Assembly (NCBI RefSeq): GCF_016651435.1
Contig: NZ_JAEPRJ010000001.1
Coordinates: 2,046,001-2,110,000 of the forward strand
Length of the DNA stretch: 64,000 bases
Direction: 5' to 3'
Source: Catonella massiliensis
Lineage (GTDB): Bacteria > Bacillota > Clostridia > Lachnospirales > Lachnospiraceae
In this document: positions 17,500 to 26,052 of the stretch, piece by piece
How the letters are laid out: each line of letters begins with the position of its first letter
Numbering within the stretch: position 1 is the first letter of the stretch
Translations under genes and position numbers: made by a program
The notes under the pieces: generated by a model
The model's input: the letters and a program-made list of their open reading frames with translations, nothing else
Databases searched by the model: none
What the model was told of the DNA's origin: nothing

Positions 17500-18666
17500 T
17501 TAAAGCATCTCTATAAATGCGCCTATTCTGGTGTCAATCTGCCCCTTATCAGCTAGGGCATAGTCAGTTTCAAGCTTCATATAAGGAATATCATTTTCCT
17601 TCATTACCTTTGACATCGTATGTGTTTCTATATTGAAGGTATGGCAGCCGGTTAACACTATATCAATGACTCCGTCTACCTTGTACTTTTCAATCATGTT
17701 TAAGGTATCTTCATATCTTCCTGTATTTGGTGTCATTACAGAGCAATCGATTTTTAAATATCTATCGCTTATGGCTTCTAGGATATTCTCTGCATTTTCA
17801 TCTATTAAAAAGCTCTGGCTTCTCTCTCCCGAACAGTCATTTCGACAGACTACAACTCCACCAAGCGACTCAATTGTCATTACAACCTTTTCAATAAGAC
17901 CTCCACTTGGACAGCCTGTAAGAAGAATTCTCTTGGCATCAGCTGATACCGGCCTCTCTCCTTCCTCTAAGTAGGCTTTTTTTGCATCAGCTATCAGTTT
18001 TTCCATATCAGCTATATAGTCATCCACACTCATAGCAAAGGTTTCCTTCTGGATGCTAAGCATCATATCGATTCCCTTCATCATAGGAGGCTCCGCCTTT
18101 TGCATAGCATATAGCTCGCACATAAGTTTCCTTGCATAATTTCTCTTTTTTACCGCGTTTCTTAAGGCTTCATCCGTGATAGTGATTCCAAATTTTTCTT
18201 CAAGCGCTTCTTTCATCCTTACACATTCTTCATACCACATCTTCTTTGCATAGGGTACATCTTTTCCCTGAGGAAGATGAAGAATATGTACATCCTTAAT
18301 CTCTCCCAAAAGCTCATACATCTTTTTCTTGCCATCACAGGTAGTTTCACCTATTATAATGTCTGAAAAATATGTATAAGGACATTTCTTAGTAAGTGCA
18401 AAGCCATAGGTTGACTTTATCAGCGGGCATATAGTCTTAGGCAACACCCTTTCAGCGTCAGGAATAGTCTCCTGGCTTGTACCGCAAAGCCCAATTGACG
18501 CCATCCCCGCGGCCTCAAGGATTTCAACAGGTGTGTAAGCGCAAAGGCAGCCAGCTATCTTCCCACCCTTTTTCTTAAACTCCATAGCCTTTATAAAGCC
18601 TGCTTTACGCTTTTCTTCGTAATCCTCCCAAATTTCTTGTCCCTCTTTACATACAGTTGTATCCAC
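17500..18666 (-). CDS. Double-cubane-cluster-type anaerobic reductase / 2-hydroxyacyl-CoA dehydratase-like protein
   Basis: The 388-residue protein belongs to the HgdB/FldB/YjiM superfamily. Cys40, Cys42, Cys61, Cys80, Cys95 and Cys110 occur in the N-terminal half, and the superfamily motif [13 protein letters not shown] includes Cys110. Further motifs are GCPSGG, CRNDCSG and TGCHTF. As a single-subunit protein it fits the double-cubane-cluster group, which uses iron-sulphur clusters for low-potential reductions driven by an ATP-dependent activator. No activator gene is adjacent. It may share a transcript with the importer downstream. The substrate is unknown. Confidence 0.82.
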   Translation of the reverse strand: MDTTVCKEGQEIWEDYEEKRKAGFIKAMEFKKKGGKIAGCLCAYTPVEILEAAGMASIGLCGTSQETIPDAERVLPKTICPLIKSTYGFALTKKCPYTYFSDIIIGETTCDGKKKMYELLGEIKDVHILHLPQGKDVPYAKKMWYEECVRMKEALEEKFGITITDEALRNAVKKRNYARKLMCELYAMQKAEPPMMKGIDMMLSIQKETFAMSVDDYIADMEKLIADAKKAYLEEGERPVSADAKRILLTGCPSGGLIEKVVMTIESLGGVVVCRNDCSGERSQSFLIDENAENILEAISDRYLKIDCSVMTPNTGRYEDTLNMIEKYKVDGVIDIVLTGCHTFNIETHTMSKVMKENDIPYMKLETDYALADKGQIDTRIGAFIEML

Positions 18667-18856
18667 AATACTACCTCCTCAATAAAGCATTTTCTAACCT
18701 AAATAGTATACAATAAATGCTGTTTAGTTAAAAGAAAGATAAAAAAACACAATAAATTCAGATATTTATATTTATTTTATATAAGTGTTACAGGACACAA
18801 AAGCGATATCCGCATATCTATGGAGTTAGATTCGATGGAAATTTTAATGTTTAAAA

Positions 18857-18902
18857 AAATAAATTCTCTTGTAGGCTTGCTTGCAAGAGAATTTATTTTA
18901 TA
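18857..18902 (-). terminator. Terminator of the PatB-like aminotransferase gene
   Basis: On the minus strand AAATAAATTCTCTTG pairs with CAAGAGAATTTATTT across a 12-nt loop and is followed by further T. It lies 15 bp past the stop at 18917. The region 18667-18856 upstream of it holds no gene that I can see. Confidence 0.85.
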
Positions 18903-18916
18903 GCTTCATACTAACA

Positions 18917-20131
18917 TTAAAAATTGAATACATATTTATCTAAGCGTTCAAAGGCTTCCACTATCCTTGATTTTGGTGAAGCAAGGTTCATCCTTATGCT
19001 CCACTCTCCATTAAAGGCTTTACCGTCCTGCCAGATTACCCCTGCTTCAAATCCCATTCTAAGCAGCTCGTAAAGGGTCTTACCCTTCTCTTTGCACCAT
19101 TCTTCACAGTCTATAAAGAGCATGTATGTACCCTGAGGTCTCGCAACCTTCACTCCTTTAAACTTAGTTTCTATATAGTCACAGGCAAAGTTAACATTTT
19201 CTCCTATTACCTCTCTAAGCTCATCCACCCACTCATAGCCCTCATCCTTGTAAGCTCCTATAAGTGAATGCATTGAAAGTACATTTATCGAATTGTAATG
19301 CCCAAGAGAGGCTTCTTTCTCAATTCTATGTCTGATTCTGTCATTATAAATGATATGATAGCTGCCTGTAAGTCCTGCAAGGTTAAATGTCTTTGACGGC
19401 GCGTAAAATGCAACTGTACGGTTCTTTGCATCCTCAGATATGGTCTGGGTAGGTATGTGCTTATATCCGCTAAGTATGATATCCGACCAGATTTCATCTG
19501 AAATAACCATTACATCATGCTTCTTATAAAGCTCCATTACCTTCTCAAGCTCCCATTTTTCCCAGACACGGCCGGAAGGATTATGAGGTGAACAGAAAAT
19601 GGCTGTATGAATATTATTTTCAACTATCTTTCTTTCCATATCCTCAAAGTCCATACGCCAGATGCCCTCTTCATCCTTTTTAAGGTAGCTGTGGACAATG
19701 TTATAACCGTTATTTTTCAGCACATTGGTGAAGCCTATATAGGTAGGGGCATGCACGAGTACGCTATCACCCTGTGAGCAGAATACATGGAGCGCAGTCG
19801 CAACCCCTCCCAGGACTCCATTTTCATATCCTATGTATTCTTTCTTAATTCCCTTTACACCGTTTCTTATATACTGCCATCTGATTATGCTGTCATAATA
19901 CTCATCCCTTATCTCAAAATAGCCAAAGGTAGGATGCTTTGCCCTCTCTATAATCGCATCCGTAATAGTGGGAAGTACAGGGAAATTCATATCCGCAACC
20001 CACATAGGTATCATATCAAAGCCTTCTCTTACCTTAACAGGATTCTCTCCTTCCAAAAACATTGGAATCAGGTCTACAGCCAGCGCATCTTTTCCTTTTC
20101 TGTCAATAATCGAGACAAAATCATACTTCAT
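18917..20131 (-). CDS. PLP-dependent aminotransferase, PatB/MalY family (probable cystathionine beta-lyase)
   Basis: The 404-residue class I/II aminotransferase-fold enzyme has the MalY/PatB signature IPMWVADMNFPVLP near residue 40. Further motifs are FCSPHNPSGRVW (substrate carboxylate region), SDEIWSDI (PLP-pairing Asp) and the PLP-lysine in APSKTFNLAGL near 240. Relatives cleave cystathionine or cysteine to pyruvate and ammonia; some also regulate. It is separated by 17 bp from the ABC-F gene upstream and shares its direction. Family assignment is firm, exact activity less so. Confidence 0.88.
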   Translation of the reverse strand: MKYDFVSIIDRKGKDALAVDLIPMFLEGENPVKVREGFDMIPMWVADMNFPVLPTITDAIIERAKHPTFGYFEIRDEYYDSIIRWQYIRNGVKGIKKEYIGYENGVLGGVATALHVFCSQGDSVLVHAPTYIGFTNVLKNNGYNIVHSYLKKDEEGIWRMDFEDMERKIVENNIHTAIFCSPHNPSGRVWEKWELEKVMELYKKHDVMVISDEIWSDIILSGYKHIPTQTISEDAKNRTVAFYAPSKTFNLAGLTGSYHIIYNDRIRHRIEKEASLGHYNSINVLSMHSLIGAYKDEGYEWVDELREVIGENVNFACDYIETKFKGVKVARPQGTYMLFIDCEEWCKEKGKTLYELLRMGFEAGVIWQDGKAFNGEWSIRMNLASPKSRIVEAFERLDKYVFNF

Positions 20132-20148
20132 AGCATTGCTACCCCCGT

Positions 20149-21804
20149 TTACTCTTCTTCACTACCCTCATTTTCAGCAAGCTCTTCTTCTGAAATAGTC
20201 ATAATCTGGCGCTTTCTTGCCATCTCATCATTTTCAAGATACTCATCATAGGTACTTACCTTATCAATGAGGCCGTGTGGTGTAATTTCTATAATTCTGT
20301 TTGCAATAGTCTGTATGAACTGGTGGTCCTGAGAGGTAAAGAGTACAACTCCCGGGAACTTGATTACTGCGTTATTTAATGAGGTAATGGCTTCCATATC
20401 AAGGTGGTTGGTAGGCTCATCAAGGATGAGGACATTTGTAGCCATTATCATCATCTTAGAAAGAAGAACTCTAACTCTCTCACCACCGGAGAGAACCTTA
20501 ACCTGCTTTATACCTGCATCTCCCGGGAAAAGCATACGCCCTAGGAAGTTTCTTACATAGGTTGCATCTTTTTCAGGTGAAAATGGCAAGAGGAACTCAG
20601 TAATATTCTCATTTCCCTTGAAAAGCTCCGTATTGTCCTTAGGGAAATAGCCCTGAGTAGTGGTTACTCCCCACTTATAATCACCCTCATCAGGTTCCAT
20701 TTCTCCTGCAAGTATCTTAAATAAAGTGGATATAGCTTTTACATTTGGGCCTACGAAGGCTATCTTGTCTTCCCTTCCTACAACAAAGGAGATATTGTCA
20801 AGTACCTTTACGCCGTCAACTGTCTTAGATATTCCGCTAACTGTAAGTACTTCATTACCAATCTCTCTTGCAGGACGGAAATCTATATAAGGATATTTAC
20901 GGCTGGATGGCTTAATGTCATCAAGCTCAATCTTCTCCAAAGCCCTCTTTCTACTTGTAGCCTGCTTAGACTTACTTGCGTTAGCAGAGAATCTCTGTAT
21001 AAATTCCTGAAGTTCTTTGATTTTTTCTTCTTTCTTTTTATTTGCTTCCTTCTGCTGACGAATCATAAGCTGGCTGGACTCATACCAGAAGTCATAGTTT
21101 CCTGCGTAAAGCTGAATCTTGCCATAGTCAATGTCCGCTGTATGTGTACATACCTTGTTAAGGAAATAACGGTCGTGTGAAACTACAATTACGGTATTTT
21201 CAAAGTTGATAAGGAACTCCTCAAGCCAGCCTATTGCATCCATGTCAAGGTGGTTGGTAGGCTCGTCAAGGAGGAGGATATCAGGGTTGCCAAAGAGTGC
21301 CTGCGCAAGAAGAATCTTAACCTTTTTAGATGCCTCTATCTCGCTCATCATCATATAATGATACTCTGTATCTATGCCAAGTCCGTTAAGAAGGGTAGCC
21401 GCATCAGATTCTGCCTCCCAGCCATTCATTGTAGCGAATTCTCCCTCCAGTTCACTTGCTCTTATACCGTCTTCATCTGTAAAGTCTTCTTTAGCATAGA
21501 TTGCTTCTTTTTCCTTCATTATGTCATAAAGTCTTTTATTTCCCATGATTACTGTATCAAGTACAGGATATGCGTCATACTTAAAATGATCCTGCTGCAG
21601 AAATGAAAGTCTCTGCCCCGGAGTTATAATAACTTCGCCTGTGGTAGGCTCTAACTGCCCCGATAATATCCTAAGGAAGGTAGATTTACCTGTTCCATTT
21701 GCTCCAATAAGTCCATAACAGTTGCCTTCTGTAAACTTGATATTTACATCTTCAAAAAGTGCCTTTTTACCAAGTCTCAAAGTAATGTTGCTTGCCTGAA
21801 TCAT
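20149..21804 (-). CDS. ABC-F family ATP-binding protein (YbiT-like)
   Basis: The 551-residue soluble protein has two ATPase domains joined by a charged linker (about 245-285). Domain 1 has an intact Walker A GANGTGKST and Walker B ILLLDEPTNHLD, but its signature reads MSEIEASKK instead of LSGGQ. Domain 2 has signature LSGGERVR and ILDEPTNHLD, but its Walker A reads GPNVKAIST, with no Lys at the usual position. ABC-F proteins act on the ribosome rather than in membranes. A degenerate first signature is typical of YbiT relatives. No antibiotic-resistance role should be assumed. Confidence 0.9.
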   Translation of the reverse strand: MIQASNITLRLGKKALFEDVNIKFTEGNCYGLIGANGTGKSTFLRILSGQLEPTTGEVIITPGQRLSFLQQDHFKYDAYPVLDTVIMGNKRLYDIMKEKEAIYAKEDFTDEDGIRASELEGEFATMNGWEAESDAATLLNGLGIDTEYHYMMMSEIEASKKVKILLAQALFGNPDILLLDEPTNHLDMDAIGWLEEFLINFENTVIVVSHDRYFLNKVCTHTADIDYGKIQLYAGNYDFWYESSQLMIRQQKEANKKKEEKIKELQEFIQRFSANASKSKQATSRKRALEKIELDDIKPSSRKYPYIDFRPAREIGNEVLTVSGISKTVDGVKVLDNISFVVGREDKIAFVGPNVKAISTLFKILAGEMEPDEGDYKWGVTTTQGYFPKDNTELFKGNENITEFLLPFSPEKDATYVRNFLGRMLFPGDAGIKQVKVLSGGERVRVLLSKMMIMATNVLILDEPTNHLDMEAITSLNNAVIKFPGVVLFTSQDHQFIQTIANRIIEITPHGLIDKVSTYDEYLENDEMARKRQIMTISEEELAENEGSEEE

Positions 21805-21865
21805 TTTAATTTTCCTTTCAAAAGCTAAGTTTTTTACAAAAATGCTATTTCACCATATCTTGTGC

Positions 21866-21923
21866 GTCAAAAGATAATAAATTCTCCCTCAAGTTAGCCC
21901 CAAGCGAATTTTATACTTTTGAC
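21866..21923. repeat. GTCAAAAG-ended element, copy A
   Basis: This 58-bp element is bounded by GTCAAAAG and its complement CTTTTGAC, with partial internal symmetry (AATTC and GAATT). It matches 31966-32024 along its length, and similarity runs on about 15 bp past the right end (TGTATCATTA). It lies between corA and the ABC-F gene. Confidence 0.65.
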
Positions 21924-21992
21924 ACCTGTATCATTATATCATTTATTCTACCGGATTTCGATAGTTTTGTGATTTTTCATTAGCTTAGCCAT

Positions 21993-22910
21993 TTATAGCC
22001 ATTTTTTCTTCTTGAAATATATTATTCCACTTACTGCCATAAGTATAACCACTCCAATTACAATGGGATATGCAAGTGGCGAATCCAGCTCCGGCATGTA
22101 CTTAAAGTTCATTCCATACCAGCCTGTAACAAGAGTCAGTGGCATAATAATGGTCGTAACCACTGTTAATACTGTCATTATGCGGTTTTGCTTTACTGAA
22201 AGCTCTGACTGGTAAAGTTCTCTAACCTGCATGGTATATTCTTTAAGAGTAGACACTAAGCCTTGGAGTCTTGTGACCCTGGCTGTGAAAAGCTCAAAGA
22301 ATCGCAGGTTATCTGACATGAAGAAGTCGTTTTCATTTTCTGCAAGCTCCTGTCCCAGGTCAATCAGCTGTTCATAGTACATTTTTAGTTTCAGAAGTTC
22401 CCCTCTAATTTCGTTATTTCTTTCAAGTTCGCCAGTAAGATTCCCCTCAAGTATCCTGTCTTCTATAATAGTAATTTCATCCTCGTATCTTTCAAGCATA
22501 TTTAAGTCGCCGCTAATTATTGTCTCCAGGAAATCGTATATGAATCTTTCAAGTCCCGGGTAGCGCCATTTTTTAGTGGCTGCAATTCTTTTTACGAGCG
22601 AGGCAGCGTAGCCGTCATGGTCTATAAATACAATTCCTCTTTCATCAAGGGCAAAGGCAAATCTATTGCTGCTTTCAAGTAAGTCTGACCTATCCGGTAT
22701 AATAAAGCTTCCCGTCAGCGAGTCATAATTGACTTCTGCTTTTGTCATAAATAGGTTTTCTATCTCGAACTCGAGGTCGATTCCCATATTAAATTTTTCT
22801 TTATCTCTTGTCCACTCTTCGGGACTAACTACTGCTACATAGCATTCTTCTCCATCAAATATTTCTTCTGCTCTTATTGCTTCTAAGGTATTTCTAATCT
22901 TGTAATACAT
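21993..22910 (-). CDS. corA: CorA family magnesium/cobalt transporter
   Basis: CorA is a homopentameric Mg2+ channel. The 305-residue protein has a large cytoplasmic N-terminal domain with a long helix, two C-terminal transmembrane segments (about 240-262 and 277-297), and the signature YGMNF between them, then MPELD in the periplasmic loop. The basic KKKKWL tail is on the inside. The ATG is preceded by a weak AGGAGA site. No M-box is visible upstream. Identification is firm. Confidence 0.95.
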   Translation of the reverse strand: MYYKIRNTLEAIRAEEIFDGEECYVAVVSPEEWTRDKEKFNMGIDLEFEIENLFMTKAEVNYDSLTGSFIIPDRSDLLESSNRFAFALDERGIVFIDHDGYAASLVKRIAATKKWRYPGLERFIYDFLETIISGDLNMLERYEDEITIIEDRILEGNLTGELERNNEIRGELLKLKMYYEQLIDLGQELAENENDFFMSDNLRFFELFTARVTRLQGLVSTLKEYTMQVRELYQSELSVKQNRIMTVLTVVTTIIMPLTLVTGWYGMNFKYMPELDSPLAYPIVIGVVILMAVSGIIYFKKKKWL

Positions 22911-23655
22911 TAATTTCTCCTAAAATTATATTGTGAAACTTTGTTGTTTTGCTTAAAACCTGTATCAGTATATCACATTCAGCACAAATAAGTCACGCCT
23001 AGAATAATAAATTTCAGACTAGCTACGCTATATGCTTCATTACCTCTGATACTTTCACTTTGTGCAATGATTTTATGTTTGCCACCCTAGTTACGCCTAG
23101 AATAATAAATTTCAGACTCGCTACGGCATCCGCTTCGCTACGCCTGATGCGCTCGCTTAGAATTTATTATTCTATGCTGTGGGATGCAGAGTTTAGGTTT
23201 AGGTTTAAGTTTAGATTTATTCTTATCTAAGTCTTCTATTTTTGTTGTATGTGTACACTCTACACTTGCTTTTTGGTTATTTTGTACACTTTTTCTCTGA
23301 AACTTTGTGCATTTTGCCGTTGTTTTTTATTTGGATTTCATATATAATACTTCTTGTCGTGGTGAATTACAATAGTCACTAAGCAGTATTTCTTAGCTAT
23401 AATGATTTGTGTGAAATATGTATTTGATATCTGTCTATACTGATTGCGCCTTTTCTCCCCAATAATCACAGCAAAAAGTGTTCAGTTCCCCGATATCTAG
23501 CATTAAGCAGTTCTGATTATTGTAGCTACCTTAGACTTTAGCGTATCCTGAGTATCTAAGTCTTACTTAGCAGGAAAATCTATTTAATATTTTAACTTCA
23601 TCTGCTATAATAGCCATGGAGGCATTATAGCAAATCCAATGAAAGAAAGGACTAT
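22911..23655. other. 745-bp gene-free region with direct and inverted repeats
   Basis: The region between corA and the Rpn-type gene has no supportable gene. A 33-bp unit beginning ACGCCTAGAATAATAAAT occurs at 22995-23027 and again at 23093-23125. An inverted copy of its AT-rich core, AATTTATTATTCTA, lies at 23161-23174 and can pair with 23098-23111 across GC-rich GCTTCGCT-type sequence. TTTAGGTTTAGGTTTAAG follows near 23193. The rest is AT-rich and unremarkable up to the promoter at 23589. Confidence 0.6.
23583..23611 (+). promoter_or_regulatory. Predicted promoter of the Rpn-type gene
   Basis: A TATAAT -10 (23606-23611) has a weak TTTAAT -35 17 bp upstream. The start codon is 45 bp downstream. 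Confidence 0.4.
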
Positions 23656-24447
23656 ATGCGGGCTGATAAGAAATTTGAAAAGTATGTAAAGTTGCTGAAT
23701 CCCATTGATGATTTGATGTTTTGCAAGATGGCAGAACACAGAGAGTTCTGCGAGGAGATTTTAAGAGTCATCCTTGAAGATGATGAGCTGACTGTTTTAG
23801 ATGCTATTCCTCAATGGCAGGGAAAGAATCTAACCGGGCGTTCTGTGATATTAGATGCTAAGTGTGTAACAGGTGATGGAAGGCAGATTAACATTGAGGT
23901 GCAAAAGGCAGATGATGATAATCATCTAAAAAGAGTTCGCTACAACGCTGCTGTATTAACCACTAACATATCCGAAACAGGTAAAAAGTTTGAGTTTATA
24001 CCTGATGTCTGTATTGTATTTATATCTAAATTTGATATATTTAACGGTGGACTTCCTCTCTACCACATAGACAAGGTAGTTAGGGAAACAGGTCAGGTGA
24101 TTGAGGATGGTCTTACTGAGATATTTGTTAATACTGTTAATTATGATGGTTCTAAGCCTGCAAGGCTAATGAAGCTTTTTACTGAGAATGATGCTTACAA
24201 CAGTGATGAGTTTCCTGTAACTAGTGAACTAAAGTCAAGATTAAAATCAAGCGAAGGAGGTAGTAGGACTATGAATGAGATTCTTGAGAAGCTTATTAGT
24301 GATGAAAAGAGGGAAAGCGAAAAACGCGGTGCTAAAAATGAAAAACTAAAGATTGCCAAAACCATGCTTGAAGAGGGGCTATCCGCTGAGCTTATAATGA
24401 GGTATACAGGGCTTTCTAAAGATGCAGTTGCTGCTTTGCAAGTCTAA
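23656..24447 (+). CDS. Rpn family PD-(D/E)XK nuclease / putative transposase
   Basis: The 263-residue protein of the recombination-promoting nuclease family opens with the conserved NPIDDLMFCKMAEH. The PD-(D/E)XK core follows, with Asp67 in VILDAK and Glu81-x-Gln83-Lys84 in INIEVQKAD, then RVRYNAAVL. The C-terminal part is a charged linker (about 205-235) and a small helical tail with a helix-turn-helix-like LIMRYTGLSKDAV. Relatives in E. coli are DNA endonucleases with toxicity and anti-phage roles. The ATG follows AAAGGA. A very strong internal ribosome binding site and ATG at codon 206 is described separately. It stands alone and is flanked by repeats. Confidence 0.9.
   Translation: MRADKKFEKYVKLLNPIDDLMFCKMAEHREFCEEILRVILEDDELTVLDAIPQWQGKNLTGRSVILDAKCVTGDGRQINIEVQKADDDNHLKRVRYNAAVLTTNISETGKKFEFIPDVCIVFISKFDIFNGGLPLYHIDKVVRETGQVIEDGLTEIFVNTVNYDGSKPARLMKLFTENDAYNSDEFPVTSELKSRLKSSEGGSRTMNEILEKLISDEKRESEKRGAKNEKLKIAKTMLEEGLSAELIMRYTGLSKDAVAALQV
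24254..24260 (+). promoter_or_regulatory. Internal Shine-Dalgarno site inside the Rpn-type gene
   Basis: AAGGAGG lies within the coding frame 10 nt ahead of an in-frame ATG at 24271. It is a better match to 16S than the site used by the full-length gene (AAAGGA). Confidence 0.7.
24271..24447 (+). CDS. Possible intragenic small protein: C-terminal 58 residues of the Rpn-type protein
   Basis: An in-frame ATG (codon 206) behind AAGGAGG would give MNEILEKLISDEKRES and continue to the shared stop. The product is a charged helix plus the helix-turn-helix-like tail, without the nuclease core. In E. coli, short in-frame C-terminal products of rpn genes have been reported to bind and inhibit the full-length nuclease. 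Use of this start is inference from sequence. A degraded second copy of this same segment follows the stop codon. Confidence 0.5.
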   Translation: MNEILEKLISDEKRESEKRGAKNEKLKIAKTMLEEGLSAELIMRYTGLSKDAVAALQV

Positions 24448-24470
24448 GTTCTAACATTAGGTTTAGTTAA

Positions 24471-24550
24471 ATGAATGAGCTAGCAGGGCTATTCAGGAAA
24501 TTCTTGAGAAGCTTATCAGCGATTAAAAGAATAGAAGTGAATTACGGGTG
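24471..24550 (+). pseudogene. Decayed partial copy of the Rpn-type gene tail
   Basis: ATGAATGAGC near 24471 and TTCTTGAGAAGCTTATCAGC at 24500-24519 repeat the segment starting at the internal ATG (24271 onward). The copy carries a 20-bp interruption after the first codons, an in-frame TAA, and divergence toward the end. It codes for nothing now. Confidence 0.7.
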
Positions 24551-24557
24551 AAGCAAA

Positions 24558-24633
24558 ACAAACTGCCACAATCCGGCTACAACACAGCATTTCTAACTGC
24601 TTTTGTGTTTATAGGCTGACTGGGCAGTTTTTT
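24558..24633. terminator. Terminator downstream of the Rpn-type gene
   Basis: AAACTGCC pairs with GGGCAGTTT at the base of a longer imperfect stem and is followed by TTTTTT on the plus strand. It may also serve the formyltransferase gene ending at 24732 on the other strand. Confidence 0.65.
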
Positions 24634-24731
24634 ATAGCATAAATATCATAAGTATAAAAATTCCGCACAAACTTATTTACATAAGAATTTATTTTAGTAC
24701 TATACTTCAGAGTTTTCGCTAACTCTCACGT

Positions 24732-25910
24732 TTAATGGTGGAAAAGTCTCATTCCGGTAAAGCAAAGTACCATATCGTACTTATTGCACGTTTCTATTAC
24801 GCTGTCATCTCTTACTGAGCCGCCAGGTTCGGCAATATACTTCACTCCACTCTTATGGGCCCTCTCAATATTATCTCCAAATGGGAAGAATGCATCAGAT
24901 GCAAGGGCTACATTTTCATTTTTATTAAGCCACTCTCTCTTTTCCTCCCTTGTAAATACAGGAGGCTTTACCTCAAAGAAATTCCCCCATACACCGTCTC
25001 TTAAGAGGTCCTCGCTCTCATCCCCTACATAAAGGTCAATGGCATTGTCCACATCAGCTCTTCCCAGTCCTTCACGAAACTTAAGATTAAGAGTCTGTGG
25101 CGCCTGTCTAAGCCACCATACATCAGCCTTACTTCCGGCAAGCCTAGTACAGTGAATACGGCTCTGCTGCCCTGCTCCTATACCTATAGCCTGTCCGTCT
25201 TTTGCATAGCAGACGGAGTTTGATTGAGTGTATTTAAGTGTAATCATAGCAACAATGAGATCATCGAGAGCTTCTTTAGGAAGATTTTTATTCTCACTTA
25301 CTATGTTCTTAAAAAGCTCATCATCTATCTTAAATTCATTCCTGCCCTGCTCAAATGTTATTCCAAAGACCTGCTTTTTCTCTATAGGTTCAGGCTTGTA
25401 GTTTTCATCTATTTCTATAATATTATAATTTCCTTTTTTCTTCTGCTTTAGTATCTCAAGGGCTTCTGCTGTATATCCAGGTGCTATGATACCGTCTGAA
25501 ACTTCTTTTTTGATTATCATTGCGGTATCAGCATCACATACATCAGAAAGCGCTATGAAATCACCGAAAGAAGACATTCTGTCAGCTCCCCTTGCCCTTG
25601 CGTAAGCACAGGCTAAGAGACTCATCTCACCCATATCCTCTACTCTGTAAACCTTTTTCAAATCCTCAGTAAGAGGCTTTCCTATTGCAGCTCCTGCAGG
25701 AGATACATGCTTAAAGCTGGTTGCAGCAGGAAGTCCTGTAGCCTTCTTAAGTTCCATTACAAGCTGAATTCCGTTAAATGCATCTAAAAAGTTGATATAT
25801 CCCGGCTTTCCACAAAGCACCTTAACAGGAAGCTCTGCTCCATTTTCCATAAATATTCTGCTTGGCTTCTGATTAGGATTACAGCCGTACTTTAGCTCCA
25901 TTTCATTCAT
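24732..25910 (-). CDS. AICAR formyltransferase (PurH C-terminal domain as a separate enzyme)
   Basis: The enzyme transfers a formyl group from 10-formyl-THF to AICAR, the ninth step of IMP synthesis. The 392-residue protein begins directly with the transformylase domain (LKYGCNPNQKPSRIF) and has the catalytic Lys-His pair in TSFKHVSPAGAA near 65. Other motifs are AYARARGADRMSSFGDF, TQSNSVCYAKDGQ, GIGAGQQSRIHCTRLA and SDAFFPFGDNIE. The N-terminal IMP cyclohydrolase domain of bifunctional PurH is absent; the next gene upstream supplies that step with an unrelated fold. The ATG follows AAGGAGAG. Confidence 0.92.
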   Translation of the reverse strand: MNEMELKYGCNPNQKPSRIFMENGAELPVKVLCGKPGYINFLDAFNGIQLVMELKKATGLPAATSFKHVSPAGAAIGKPLTEDLKKVYRVEDMGEMSLLACAYARARGADRMSSFGDFIALSDVCDADTAMIIKKEVSDGIIAPGYTAEALEILKQKKKGNYNIIEIDENYKPEPIEKKQVFGITFEQGRNEFKIDDELFKNIVSENKNLPKEALDDLIVAMITLKYTQSNSVCYAKDGQAIGIGAGQQSRIHCTRLAGSKADVWWLRQAPQTLNLKFREGLGRADVDNAIDLYVGDESEDLLRDGVWGNFFEVKPPVFTREEKREWLNKNENVALASDAFFPFGDNIERAHKSGVKYIAEPGGSVRDDSVIETCNKYDMVLCFTGMRLFHH

Positions 25911-26052
25911 AATGCACTCTCCTTATAATTTTCACCTATATCTATCAATATCTGCCTAATATTTAGCTCCATCTACATACCGATTACAGCTAAGTCAGGT
26001 TATCTATCAAATTACTCGCTTGATTATACAAGATTTTTTCTTTGTACTTATG

